64,000 nucleotides of DNA from Rugamonas aquatica (lineage in GTDB: Bacteria > Pseudomonadota > Gammaproteobacteria > Burkholderiales > Burkholderiaceae_D): the NCBI RefSeq assembly GCF_009380215.1, contig NZ_WHUG01000002.1, positions 786,572 through 850,571 on the forward strand, written 5' to 3'. Under the pieces are notes generated by a model. The model saw only the letters and a list, made by a program, of their open reading frames with translations, was not told where the DNA came from and did no database searches. How positions within the stretch are numbered: the first letter of the stretch is position 1; each line of letters starts with the position of its first letter. Both the position numbers and the translations under genes were made by a program. This document shows positions 10,211 through 19,829 of the stretch, piece after piece.

Positions 10211-13200
10211 ATGACCCTGACTTCTCTGCGCCTCCGTCCTCTCGTCCTGATGTTCCTGTCCGCCGGCCTGCTGTCCGGCACCGCCTCCGCCGCCGACGCC
10301 TATTACCGTTTCCCCGCCATCCGTGCTGACGCCGTGGTCTTCACCGCCGAGGGCGACCTGTGGAAGACCGGCGTCCACGGCGGCCCGGCACAACGCCTGA
10401 CCACACACCCGGCCGCCGAAACCAACGCCGCCATCTCGCACGACGGCAAATGGATCGCCTTCTCGGCCTCCTACGAGGGCGGCCAGGAAGCCTACGTGAT
10501 GCCGCTGGCCGGCGGCCTGCCGAAGCGCATCACCTTCGAGAACGGCGCCGTCTCCGTGCTGGGCTGGACCGCGCAAGGTGAAGTGCTGGTGACGACGCTG
10601 GACAGCAAGGGACCGTCGCGCAACAACGTCATCGCGGCCGTCAAGCCGGGCGACCTGCAGCGCCGCGTGTTCCCCGTGGCTGAAGCCAACGATGCCGTGC
10701 TCGACGACGCCGGCAAGACGCTGTACTTCACCCGCAACGGTCTGGCGCTGACCAACGACAACGTCAAACGCTATCGCGGCGGCGCCCATGCGCAGCTGTG
10801 GCGCTACGACCTGGCCGGCAGCGCCGAAGCCGCGCCACTGCTGCCCGCCGACGCCGGCAACAACAAGCGGCCGATGTGGTGGCAGGGTCGCGTCTACTTC
10901 ATCAGCGACCGTGGCGGCTCAGATAATCTGTGGTCGATGGCGGCCGACGGCAGCGATCCGCGCCAGCTGACCAACCACGCCGACTGGGACGTGCGCAACG
11001 CCGCACTGGGCGACGGCCGCATCGTCTACCAGCTGGGCGCCGACCTGCACGTGCTGGACCTGGCCGCCGCCAAGGATGAACAGCTGGCCATCAGCCTGGT
11101 CTCCGACTTCGACCAGCAGCGCGCGCGCCAGATCCGTTCGCCGCTGGACAACCTGACCAACGTCCAACTCTCCGGCAAGGACGAGCGCCTGGTGCTGACC
11201 GCGCGCGGCCGCGTCAGCGTGGCCGGCACCGGCTCGCAGCGTCGCGTGGAGATCGCCGTGCCGGAAGGCGCCCGCGCCCGCGAGGCGGTGTTCAGCCACG
11301 ACGACCGCTGGGTCTACGCCATCGTCGACAGCACCGGCGAAAACGAAATCTGGAAATTCGCCGCCGACGGTTCCGGCAAGGGCGAACAACTGACCAAGGA
11401 TGGCAACCACCACCGCTGGCAGCTGTACCCGTCGCCGGACGGCCGCTGGCTGGCCCACACCGACAAGAAAGGCCGCCTGTGGTTGCTGGACCAGGCTACC
11501 AAGGCCAATACCGTCATCGACGACGGCAGCAAGGTGGGCTCGGACCGGCACGATGAAATCCTGTGGTCCGGCGACAGCAAGAACCTGGCGCTGGTGCGCG
11601 CCGCCAGCACCGAGCAGCGCGAGCAGATCGGCCTGTACAACCTCGAATCGAAACAGCTGGCCTTCGTCACCGGCGACCGCTACAACTCGCGCTCGCCGGC
11701 GTTTTCGCCGGATGGCAAATGGCTGTACTTCCTCTCGGCCCGCAACTTCCAGCTGGCTAACGGCTCGCCGTGGGGTGACCGCAACATGGGACCGGTGTTC
11801 GACAAGCGCACCGGCGTCTACGCGCTGGCGCTCCAGCCGGGCAACCGCTTCCCGTTCAAGCCGGACGATGAGCTGAACAAGCCGGGCGACAAGCCGGCCG
11901 AAGGCGCGGCCGAAAAAGCCGCCGAGCAGGCAGCCGAGAAGGCCGTCGAAAAAGCCGTCGCCAAGACCACGCCGGAGAAGAAAGCCGGCAAGTCGCTGCC
12001 GGCCATCGTCTACGCCGGTCTGGCGGATCGCCTGTACGAAGTGCCGCTCGCAGCCGGCAACTACCGCAACCTGCAAATCGACGACAAGCGCCTGTACTTC
12101 CTCGATGCCGACGGCAACGAGGGCAAGGCCAATCTGAAAACGCTGGCGATCGCCGCCAATGGCCCGCAGCCGGAAGTCTTCGTCAGCGGCGTGCGCGAAT
12201 ACGACCTGGCCACCGACAAGAAGCACCTGTACTACCGCATCCACGCCGCCAACGGGCCGGGCGACATGCTGGTGGTGGAGGCGGGCGCCAAGGCGCCGTC
12301 GGATGTCTCCAAGGCCAAGGTCAAGGTGGACGACTGGAGCTTCACTTCCAACCCGCGCCTGGAATGGACGCAGATGTTCAACGACGCCTGGCGCATGCAC
12401 CGCGACTTCCTGTACGACGCCAAGATGCGCGGCGTGAACTGGACCGGCGTGCGCGCCAAGTACGCGCCGCTGGTGGAACGCGTGACCGACCGCGCGGAGC
12501 TGAACGACGTGCTGGGCATGATGGTCAGCGAAGTGGGCGCGCTGCACTCGCAGATCGCGCCGGGCGAACTGCGCCGCTCGACGCCGGAAGGCGCCCCGGC
12601 CGGTCTGGGTGCGCTGCTGACGCGCAGCGCCGACGGCTACCGCGTGGACCACATCTACCGCAGCGAACCGGAGCTGCCGTCCGAACGCGGCCCGCTGCTG
12701 CAACCGGACGTGGACGTGAAGGAGGGCGACGTCATCACCGCCGTCAACGGCAAGCCGGTGCTGGATGCACGTGACATCGCCGACCTGCTGCTGAACCAGG
12801 CGGACAAGCAGATGCTGCTGCAAGTGAAGCGCAAGGAGGGCGGCATCCGTTCCGTGATCGTCACGCCGGTCAACATGGCCAAGCAGGCCGGCCTGCGCTA
12901 CGGCGACTGGGAGCAAAGCCGCGCGCGACAAGTGGACGCCGCGTCCAAGGGCCGCATCGGCTACCTGCACCTGCGCGCCATGGGCCCGCGCGACATCGCC
13001 TCGTTCGCACGCGACTTCTACGCCAACGTCAACCGCGACGGCCTGATTATCGACGTACGCCGCAACAACGGCGGCAACATCGACAGCTGGGTGATCGAGA
13101 AGCTGCTGCGCAAGGCCTGGGCCTTCTGGTCGTCGCCGGGCGCGCTGCCTGCGCCGAACATGCAGAAGACCTTCCGTGGCCATCTGGTGGTGCTGATCGA

Positions 13201-13555
13201 CGAATACACCTACTCGGACGGCGAGACCTTCGCCGCCGGCATCAAGGCCTTGGGCCTGGCGCCGCTGGTCGGCAAGCGCACGGCGGGCGCCGGCGTCTGG
13301 CTCAGCGATAACAACCGCTTGAGCGACAACGGCATGGCGCGCGTGGCGGAGAACGGCCAGTTCAACACCGCCGACGGCCAGTGGCTGATCGAAGGCGTGG
13401 GCGTATCGCCGGACGTGGAAGTGGACAACCTGCCGCACGCAACGTATCAAGGCCAGGACCGCCAGCTGGAAGTGGCGCTGGACCTGCTGGACAAGAAGCT
13501 GAAGGCGCAGCCGATCAAGGCCTATCAGCCGCAAGCCATCCCCGCGCTTAAATAA
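10211..13555 (+). CDS. Secreted tricorn-like S41 peptidase (first of tandem pair)
   Basis: The 1114-residue protein starts with a signal peptide ending TASAADA. It then has TolB/WD40-like propeller repeats (SHDGKWIAFSA, SPDGRWLAHT, SPDGKWLYF), an Ala/Glu/Lys-rich insertion near residues 555-600, and a tricorn C1-like region (FNDAWRMHRDFLYDAKMRGVNW, ~720). A PDZ domain (~810-890) and an S41 core follow. Catalytic candidates are His in GALHSQI, Ser in YTYSDGETFAAG and Glu in IEGVGVSPDVEV. Tricorn homologues degrade oligopeptides. An extracytoplasmic role follows from the signal peptide. It is paralogous to the gene at 13665, with a REP-like element between them. Confidence 0.9.
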   Translation: MTLTSLRLRPLVLMFLSAGLLSGTASAADAYYRFPAIRADAVVFTAEGDLWKTGVHGGPAQRLTTHPAAETNAAISHDGKWIAFSASYEGGQEAYVMPLAGGLPKRITFENGAVSVLGWTAQGEVLVTTLDSKGPSRNNVIAAVKPGDLQRRVFPVAEANDAVLDDAGKTLYFTRNGLALTNDNVKRYRGGAHAQLWRYDLAGSAEAAPLLPADAGNNKRPMWWQGRVYFISDRGGSDNLWSMAADGSDPRQLTNHADWDVRNAALGDGRIVYQLGADLHVLDLAAAKDEQLAISLVSDFDQQRARQIRSPLDNLTNVQLSGKDERLVLTARGRVSVAGTGSQRRVEIAVPEGARAREAVFSHDDRWVYAIVDSTGENEIWKFAADGSGKGEQLTKDGNHHRWQLYPSPDGRWLAHTDKKGRLWLLDQATKANTVIDDGSKVGSDRHDEILWSGDSKNLALVRAASTEQREQIGLYNLESKQLAFVTGDRYNSRSPAFSPDGKWLYFLSARNFQLANGSPWGDRNMGPVFDKRTGVYALALQPGNRFPFKPDDELNKPGDKPAEGAAEKAAEQAAEKAVEKAVAKTTPEKKAGKSLPAIVYAGLADRLYEVPLAAGNYRNLQIDDKRLYFLDADGNEGKANLKTLAIAANGPQPEVFVSGVREYDLATDKKHLYYRIHAANGPGDMLVVEAGAKAPSDVSKAKVKVDDWSFTSNPRLEWTQMFNDAWRMHRDFLYDAKMRGVNWTGVRAKYAPLVERVTDRAELNDVLGMMVSEVGALHSQIAPGELRRSTPEGAPAGLGALLTRSADGYRVDHIYRSEPELPSERGPLLQPDVDVKEGDVITAVNGKPVLDARDIADLLLNQADKQMLLQVKRKEGGIRSVIVTPVNMAKQAGLRYGDWEQSRARQVDAASKGRIGYLHLRAMGPRDIASFARDFYANVNRDGLIIDVRRNNGGNIDSWVIEKLLRKAWAFWSSPGALPAPNMQKTFRGHLVVLIDEYTYSDGETFAAGIKALGLAPLVGKRTAGAGVWLSDNNRLSDNGMARVAENGQFNTADGQWLIEGVGVSPDVEVDNLPHATYQGQDRQLEVALDLLDKKLKAQPIKAYQPQAIPALK

Positions 13556-13566
13556 CCCCCCTGCGC

Positions 13567-13644
13567 GTCATTCCCGCGAAAGCGGGAATCCATGCTGAGC
13601 CAATACGCACGCGGCCTATGGATTCCCGCCTGCGCGGGAATGAC
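13567..13644. repeat. REP/BIME-like inverted repeat, copy 1
   Basis: GTCATTCCCGCG-AAAG-CGGGAATCC and its inverse (GGATTCCCGCC-TGCG-CGGGAATGAC) form two hairpins in head-to-head orientation. This copy is 78 bases because of about 17 extra bases between the arms, compared with 61 in the other two copies (32041 and 51460). Confidence 0.88.
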
Positions 13645-13664
13645 CGAGCACCTAAGGAGAGACT

Positions 13665-16600
13665 ATGAAGCATCTGTTATCCGCAGCCGTTGCCGCTGCG
13701 TTGCTGTCGATGAGCCACGGCGCGCTGGCGCTGCCCAACACCAGCGACACGCGCATGCTGACCGAGCCTGCGCTGTCGGCGCAGCACCTGGCCTTCATCT
13801 ACGCTGGCGATCTGTGGCTGGCGAATCGTGACGGTTCGTCGCCGCGCCGCCTGACCTCCGACCTTGGCGATAAATCGAACCCGGTGTTTTCACCCGACGG
13901 CAAATCGATCGCCTACAGCGCACAGGTGGACGGCAATACCGACGTCTACCTGCTGCCCATCGAAGGCGGCATACCTAAGCGGCTGACCTACCATCCCGGC
14001 GCCGATGTGGTGCAGGCCTTCACGCCCGATGGCAAGTCGGTGATGTTCACGTCCCCGCGTGCGGCCTTCAACAACCGCTATCGCAAGCTGTTCACCGTGC
14101 CGGTGAGCGGCGGCGTGGAGACCGAGCTGGAAGTGCCGAACGCCGCCCGCGCCGGCTGGTCGCCGGACGGCAAGCAGATCGCCTACAACCCGTTCTCGCC
14201 GGCCTTCATGCAGTGGAAGCACTATCGCGGCGGTACCAACTCCATCCTGTGGCTGTTCAACCGCGCCGACAAATCGGTGCAGAAGATCCCGCAGCCCGCC
14301 ACGCATTCGAACGATGTCGATCCGGTGTGGATAGGCGACACGGTCTACTTCCGCTCCGACCGCGACGGCGAATTCAATCTGTACGCCTACGACGTCAAGA
14401 GCAAGGCGGTGCGCGCATTGACGCGGCATACCGACTTCCCGGTGCTGAATATCGCAGCCGACGGCGGCGGCATCGTCTACGAGCAGGCCGGCTATCTGCA
14501 TGCGCTGGACCTGGCCAGCGGCCAGTCGCGCAAGCTCACCATCGGCGTCAATAGCGACCTGGGGGCATCGCGTCCGCGCTGGGTCAGTGGCGCCAAGTAT
14601 ATCCGCAACGCCTCGATCTCGCCGTCCGGCGCGCGCGTGGCGTACGAGTTCCGCGGCGAGATCGTCACCATCCCCGCAGATAAAGGCGATGTGCGCAACC
14701 TGACGCATACGCCGGCCGCGAATGAACGCACGCCGGCCTGGTCGCCGGATGGCCGCTCCGTCGCCTACTTCTCGGACGAATCGGGCGAGTACGCGCTGCA
14801 CATCCGCGCCCAGGACGGAAAGGGCGAGCCGCGCAAGTTCAAGCTCACCGGTGCAGGCTTCTACGACTATCCGGTCTGGTCGCCCGACAGCAAGAAGATC
14901 GCCTACACCGACAACGCGTGGACGCTGTACGTGCTGGACGTGGCGACGGGTGCGATCAAGAAGATCGCCAGCGAGCCGCTGTATGGTGTGAGCAAAACGC
15001 TGCACGCCACATGGGCGCCGGATTCGCGCTGGATCGCCTACGCGCTGAACTCGATGACCTACACCCGCAGCGCCTATATCTACTCGCTGGAGCAGAATAA
15101 ATCGTGGCCGGTGACGGACGGCTTGTCCGACGTGGTCGATCCGGTGTTCGACAAGAGCGGCAAGTACCTGTACTTCTTCGCCTCGACCAACGCGGGACCA
15201 AGCAATAACTGGTTCTCGCAGCAGAACGAGGACAATCGCGTCACCCGCACGATCTGGATGGCGGTGCTGCGGCGCGACCTGCCGTCGCCGCTGATCAAGG
15301 AAAGCGACGAGGAGAAGAGCGCATCGTCGGCCACGCCGCCGGCCCAGGCATCGGCCAAGGAGCCAGCCAAGGCGGAGCCGCCCAAGGTCGATCCGAAGAC
15401 AGGCCGCGACGATCCCAAGGTAACGGTGGCGCCGGTGGCGCCGATCTCCATCGACTTCGAAGGCATCGAGAACCGCATCGTCGATCTGCCCGTACCTGCG
15501 GCCGCGCTGTCCGATCTGAACGCAGGTGAAGCAGGGCAGATCTTCTTCCTGCGCGAGAACGACGGCAAGAAAGCCATCCAGCGCTTCGACCTGAAGGACC
15601 GCAAGGCCGAAACGCTGCTGGCCGAAGCCGACGAATACGAAGTCTCCGCCGACGGCAAGAAGATCCTGTACCGCCTGAAGGAAGCCTGGGCCATGGGCAG
15701 CGCCACCGCCAAGACACTGTCGCCGGGCGAAGGCAAGATCAAGGTCGAAGCGATCGAAGTGCGCGCCGAACCGCGCGCCGAGTGGGAGCAGATCTTCAAC
15801 GAAGCCTGGCGCATCAACCGCGACTTCTTCTACGACCCCGGCATGCACGGCGCCGACTGGAACAAGATGCGCACCAAGTACGCGCAGTTCCTGCCTGAGC
15901 TGTCCAGCCGCGCCGATTTGAATCGCCTGATCCAGTGGCTGTGCAGCGAGTTGGGCGTGGGCCACCATCGCGGCGGCGGCGGCGACTTCTTCACCGATGC
16001 CAAGCCGGTGCCGGGCGGCCTGCTGGGCGCCGACTACGAAGTGAGCGACGGCCACTATCGCTTCAAGAAGGTGTACGGCGGCTTGAACTGGAACCCGGCG
16101 CTGCGCGCGCCGCTGACCGAGCCTGGCCTGAACGTCAAGGCTGGCGAGTATCTGCTGGCGGTCGATGGCCGTCCGCTGCTGGCGCCGACGAATCTGTACA
16201 GCGCCTTCGAGAACACCGCCAACAAGGCCATTGACATCACCGTCGGCCCGAACGCGGACGGCAGCAAATCGCGCACCATCACCGTGGTGCCAGTGGCGAC
16301 CGAGGACGCGCTGCGCAACCGCGACTGGATCGAAGGGAATATCCGCAAGGTGAACGCGGCCACTGGCGGCAAGGTCGCCTACGTCTACGTGCCGAACACC
16401 GCGACGCTGGGCCACACCTACTTCAAGCGCTACTTCTTCCCGCAGGCCGACAAGGACGCCGTCATCATCGACGAGCGCTTCAACGGTGGCGGCAGCGTGG
16501 CCGACTACTACCTGGAGATTTTGCAGAAGAAGGAAATCGCCTGGTGGACCATGCGCTATGGCGCGGACATGAAAACGCCGTCGGCCTCGATTCAGGGACC

Positions 16601-16973
16601 GCGCGCGATGCTGATCGATGAAACGGCCGGCTCGGGCGGCGACCTGCTGCCGTGGATGTTCCGCAAAAATCAAATGGGTCCGCTGATCGGCAAGCGCACC
16701 TGGGGTGGCCTGGTGGGCATCCTTGGCTTCCCGACGCTGATGGATGGCGGCGGCATCACCGCGCCCAACCTGGCCTTCTGGACCCGCGACGGCGGCTGGG
16801 GCGTGGAGAACGAAGGCGTGGCGCCGGATATCGAAGTCGACCAGAATCCGGCCGACGTCATCGCCGGCCGCGATCCGCAACTGGAAAAAGCGATTGAGGT
16901 CATCAAGGCCGAACTGGCGAAGAACCCGCCGGTGCGCCCTGTGCGCCCGGCCTTCCCGATCAAGGCGAAGTAA
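13665..16973 (+). CDS. Secreted tricorn-like S41 peptidase (second of tandem pair)
   Basis: The 1102-residue protein has a signal peptide (MKHLLSAAVAAALLSM...GALA), propeller repeats with SPDGKSIAYSA and SPDSKKIAYTD motifs, and a Pro/Ala/Lys-rich insertion near residues 545-585. A tricorn C1-like segment (FNEAWRINRDFFYDPGMHGADW, ~705), a PDZ domain and an S41 core follow. Catalytic candidates are His in LGVGHHRGG, Ser in ETAGSGGDLLPW and Glu in NEGVAPDIEVD. The domain order equals that of the upstream gene, but the core motifs differ, so this is an old duplication, not a recent one. GGAGA just before the ATG is a good ribosome-binding site. Confidence 0.9.
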   Translation: MKHLLSAAVAAALLSMSHGALALPNTSDTRMLTEPALSAQHLAFIYAGDLWLANRDGSSPRRLTSDLGDKSNPVFSPDGKSIAYSAQVDGNTDVYLLPIEGGIPKRLTYHPGADVVQAFTPDGKSVMFTSPRAAFNNRYRKLFTVPVSGGVETELEVPNAARAGWSPDGKQIAYNPFSPAFMQWKHYRGGTNSILWLFNRADKSVQKIPQPATHSNDVDPVWIGDTVYFRSDRDGEFNLYAYDVKSKAVRALTRHTDFPVLNIAADGGGIVYEQAGYLHALDLASGQSRKLTIGVNSDLGASRPRWVSGAKYIRNASISPSGARVAYEFRGEIVTIPADKGDVRNLTHTPAANERTPAWSPDGRSVAYFSDESGEYALHIRAQDGKGEPRKFKLTGAGFYDYPVWSPDSKKIAYTDNAWTLYVLDVATGAIKKIASEPLYGVSKTLHATWAPDSRWIAYALNSMTYTRSAYIYSLEQNKSWPVTDGLSDVVDPVFDKSGKYLYFFASTNAGPSNNWFSQQNEDNRVTRTIWMAVLRRDLPSPLIKESDEEKSASSATPPAQASAKEPAKAEPPKVDPKTGRDDPKVTVAPVAPISIDFEGIENRIVDLPVPAAALSDLNAGEAGQIFFLRENDGKKAIQRFDLKDRKAETLLAEADEYEVSADGKKILYRLKEAWAMGSATAKTLSPGEGKIKVEAIEVRAEPRAEWEQIFNEAWRINRDFFYDPGMHGADWNKMRTKYAQFLPELSSRADLNRLIQWLCSELGVGHHRGGGGDFFTDAKPVPGGLLGADYEVSDGHYRFKKVYGGLNWNPALRAPLTEPGLNVKAGEYLLAVDGRPLLAPTNLYSAFENTANKAIDITVGPNADGSKSRTITVVPVATEDALRNRDWIEGNIRKVNAATGGKVAYVYVPNTATLGHTYFKRYFFPQADKDAVIIDERFNGGGSVADYYLEILQKKEIAWWTMRYGADMKTPSASIQGPRAMLIDETAGSGGDLLPWMFRKNQMGPLIGKRTWGGLVGILGFPTLMDGGGITAPNLAFWTRDGGWGVENEGVAPDIEVDQNPADVIAGRDPQLEKAIEVIKAELAKNPPVRPVRPAFPIKAK

Positions 16974-16975
16974 AG

Positions 16976-17014
16976 TGTTCGGAAGTGAACAGCGATAGCG
17001 TTCACTTCCGAACA
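16976..17014 (+). terminator. Long hairpin after the second S41 peptidase gene
   Basis: GTTCGGAAGTGAAC at 16977-16990 pairs perfectly with GTTCACTTCCGAAC at 17000-17013 across a nine-base loop. There is no T-run, so termination may be Rho-assisted, or the hairpin may stabilise the mRNA end. Confidence 0.7.
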
Positions 17015-17103
17015 TTGCGCGCTGATTTTGTCCGTCCTGGCGTCCAAAAGCCCGTGGCATGGATGTTGCAACACTGGGGTATTTCCCTCAACGGACCAAA
17101 CAC

Positions 17104-19545
17104 ATGAAGCTCGGAGACTTTCGTATCGGCTGGCGCACCCTGATCCAGGAGCCGGCGTACACATTGGCGGTGGTGCTTGGCCTGGGTGTTGGTTTGGCGG
17201 CGGGCCTGCTGCTGCTTGGCTTCGTGCGGTATTCGATGGAGTACAACGCGCACATCCCGGATGTCGACAGCATCTATGTCGTCAAGCAGTACTACAACGT
17301 CGATCCGAGCGAGCCGCTGCACGAGGTGGCGCCCATGTTCCTGCGCGAAGCTGCGCTGAAGGTGCCTGGCGTGACCGACGCCACCAGCTACATTCCGGCG
17401 CGGCCGGAGAGCGATCCGCTCACCGTGCGGATCGGCAGCAAGATACTGCGGGTGGGCGGCCTGACCGTGCTGCCGGGCTTCCCGTTGACGCTGGGACTGA
17501 AGGCGGTGCAGGGTGACCTGTCGGCGCTGGACAAGCCCAATCTGTTCGTCATCACCGAAGACGCCGCGCTGCGCCTGTTCGGCACTCGCGATGCGCTGGG
17601 CCGCACCATGCTCAATGAGGGCAATACCTTGCAGGTGGGCGCCGTCGTACGCACGCCGCCGTCGAATACGACGATCCCGTTCGAGGTGCTGTTCGGCGTG
17701 AACTCCGTCGTGGCGGGCAAGGACATCCGGCACGAGATGCTGACCGGCGAACGTGGCTGGATGGGCAAGCTGCTGATACGCGTACGGCCCGGCGCCTCGC
17801 TGACGGCGATACGCGACCGTCTGCAACAGGTGGTCGACACCACGCCGAGCGTGCAGCGATTCCCGCCGGAGACGCGCGAGCGCCTGGGCAAGCGGCGCGC
17901 CATCGAGCTGGTTCTGTCGCCGCTGCGCGATTCCTATTTCGATTACAAACTCGCGGACAGCCCCATGTCGAAGACGCATGAACGGGGCAACCCGGTCGTC
18001 GTGGCCGGTATCGCGGCTGTGGCGGTGCTGATTCTGGCGCTGGCGGCGATCAACTACCTGAACCTGACCACGGTGCGCGTGCTGCGTCGCCAGCGCGAGG
18101 TGGCGATGCGCAAGGTGCTGGGCGCAGGCGTCGGGCAGCTGATGCGGCAGTTCCTGGTCGAGTCGCTGATGGTGTCGACGGCGGCGACGCTGCTTGGGTT
18201 GCTGCTGGCGTGGCTGGCGCTGCCGATGTTCTCGCAACTGGTCAACCGCCATCTGGAAAGTCTGTTCTCGCTGTCGAACATCCTGGCGGCGTTCGGCATC
18301 GGCGCGCTACTGGGCGTGGTGACGGCGATTTATCCGGCCTGGGTGGCGCTGCGCGTGCATCCGACGCAGGTGCTGGCAGGGCGTCCGGACACCGAGTCGC
18401 GCGGCAGCATGCAATGGCGCCGCGTGCTCACCGTGGTGCAGGTTGCCACCGCGATGGCGTTCGCCAGCGTGACGATCGCCGTGGCCTGGCAGACCGACTA
18501 TGCGATGCATGCGTCGCCGGGCTTCGATCCGGCGCCGCTGGTGATCGTCGATATGCCGGGCCGGGTGAGGGACCAGCCGCAGGCGCGTGGCTTGTACACG
18601 GCCTTGTCGGCGCAGCCTGGCGTGGAGAGCGTGGCCATTTCCGAGGATCCTGTGGGGCGGCTCGATTGGGCGTGGTCGCGCGAGTTGAAACGTCCTGGCG
18701 GTGCGGTGGCGATGATGGAGATGAAATCGGTCAGCGCCAATTTCTTTGAAACGTATCACATCAATGCGGTGGCGGGACGGCTGTTCCAGGCTGGCCTGGA
18801 CAAGGAAGACGACAACGTGCCGGTGCTGTTGAACGCCGTCGCCGTGCGCGAGCTGGGTTTCGCCAGCAACGAGGCGGCCATCGGCGAGACGGTGCTGTTC
18901 ACCGGCTTCGACGACAAGGTCATCGCCAAGCGCATCGTCGGCGTCGTGCCGGAACTGCGCTTCCACTCGCTGCGGGAAGCGCCGCGTGCGACCGCGTATG
19001 AACTGTGGACTGCGGGCAGTGTGCTGAGCGTGCGTACCAAAGGTTCTCCGGCCGATGTGGAGCTCGCCGTGCAGCGCCTGTGGCCGAGCTACTTCCCGGA
19101 TGCGGTATCGAAGACCCACCGCGCCAGCGATGTCCTGGCCGTCAACTACGCGGAAGACGCGCGCGTGGCCAAGCTGCTGGCGATTGCCACCGTCATCGCG
19201 CTGGTGATCGCGGCGTTCGGAACGTACGTGTTGGCGGCCAACACGGTACAGCGGCGTGCGAAGGAGATCGTGCTGCGCAAGCTGCATGGCGCAAAGCGGG
19301 GCGATATCGGCTTGCTGGTGGTGCGCGAGATCGGCGCCCTGACGCTGATCGCCGCCGCCATCGCCTTGCCGCTGGCGGGGCTGGCGATCAACCGCTACCT
19401 GGCCTCCTTCACCGAGCACGCGCCGATAGGTTACTGGACGATGTTGTTCGCGCTGGCGTTGACGCTGATCGTCGCACTGATCGCCATCACCCGCCACACC
19501 TGGATCGCCATGCGCATGGTGCCGGCCGAGGCGTTGCGCACGTAG
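17104..19545 (+). CDS. FtsX/MacB-type ABC transporter permease without an adjacent ATPase
   Basis: The 813-residue protein has two tandem MacB/FtsX permease halves. Each has a large extracytoplasmic (MacB-PCD-like) domain followed by hydrophobic helices. The first helix is near residues 19-42 (YTLAVVLGLGVGLAAGLLLLGFV, abbreviated). The half-signatures are RQREVAMRKVLGAG and RAKEIVLRKLHGAK, the coupling-helix region typical of this family. The start at 17104 fits the usual cytoplasmic N-terminus; a frame extension from 17059 is unsupported. No ATPase gene or membrane-fusion protein lies nearby, so its partner is elsewhere or unknown. Similar proteins export peptides, antibiotics or lipoproteins; no substrate can be inferred here. 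Confidence 0.85.
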   Translation: MKLGDFRIGWRTLIQEPAYTLAVVLGLGVGLAAGLLLLGFVRYSMEYNAHIPDVDSIYVVKQYYNVDPSEPLHEVAPMFLREAALKVPGVTDATSYIPARPESDPLTVRIGSKILRVGGLTVLPGFPLTLGLKAVQGDLSALDKPNLFVITEDAALRLFGTRDALGRTMLNEGNTLQVGAVVRTPPSNTTIPFEVLFGVNSVVAGKDIRHEMLTGERGWMGKLLIRVRPGASLTAIRDRLQQVVDTTPSVQRFPPETRERLGKRRAIELVLSPLRDSYFDYKLADSPMSKTHERGNPVVVAGIAAVAVLILALAAINYLNLTTVRVLRRQREVAMRKVLGAGVGQLMRQFLVESLMVSTAATLLGLLLAWLALPMFSQLVNRHLESLFSLSNILAAFGIGALLGVVTAIYPAWVALRVHPTQVLAGRPDTESRGSMQWRRVLTVVQVATAMAFASVTIAVAWQTDYAMHASPGFDPAPLVIVDMPGRVRDQPQARGLYTALSAQPGVESVAISEDPVGRLDWAWSRELKRPGGAVAMMEMKSVSANFFETYHINAVAGRLFQAGLDKEDDNVPVLLNAVAVRELGFASNEAAIGETVLFTGFDDKVIAKRIVGVVPELRFHSLREAPRATAYELWTAGSVLSVRTKGSPADVELAVQRLWPSYFPDAVSKTHRASDVLAVNYAEDARVAKLLAIATVIALVIAAFGTYVLAANTVQRRAKEIVLRKLHGAKRGDIGLLVVREIGALTLIAAAIALPLAGLAINRYLASFTEHAPIGYWTMLFALALTLIVALIAITRHTWIAMRMVPAEALRT

Positions 19546-19547
19546 CG

Positions 19548-19624
19548 GACGTCATCGCCAGCCGCTACCTGCAACTGGAAAAAGCCATTGAAGTGATCCG
19601 GCCTTTCCGGCCAAGGCAAAGTAA
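19548..19624 (+). pseudogene. Remnant of a third tricorn-like S41 peptidase 3' end
   Basis: Starting two bases after the permease stop, this stretch aligns to the last codons of the S41 gene at 16854-16973. It shares GACGTCATCGCC, CAACTGGAAAAAGC, an ATTGA-GT-ATC segment and the CGGCCTT...AAGTAAAG tail. About 40 bases present in the intact gene are missing after the ATC, which shifts the frame. The fragment would encode only DVIASRYLQLEKAIEVI and has no start of its own. I read it as debris left when the permease gene came to lie against a former third copy. Confidence 0.75.
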
Positions 19625-19829
19625 AGCCGGAAATAATAAATAATTACCTGGTCGGATTTTTTTACAGTGCGCTTTAATAATATTTATTATTTTTCGTAAG
19701 TGGTTGATTTGTATGGAATAAAATACTGGATCGATTCGTGCTAATTCTCTGTTTGAAGGAGAGGTTTCTGCTTGCCTTTTTCTTCATTATAAATTTTTAT
19801 TTCGGAAATTTTAAATAAGAGAGACCATC

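Noticed and set aside
17002..18252. Long minus-strand ORF opposite the permease
   Set aside because: It is rich in His, Arg and Gln, typical of antisense frames in GC-rich genes, and has no start signal.
19763..19775. Possible sigma-54 promoter (GG...GC) before the PEP-CTERM gene
   Set aside because: The GG to GC gap is nine bases, not ten, and the flanking bases do not match TGGCAC.
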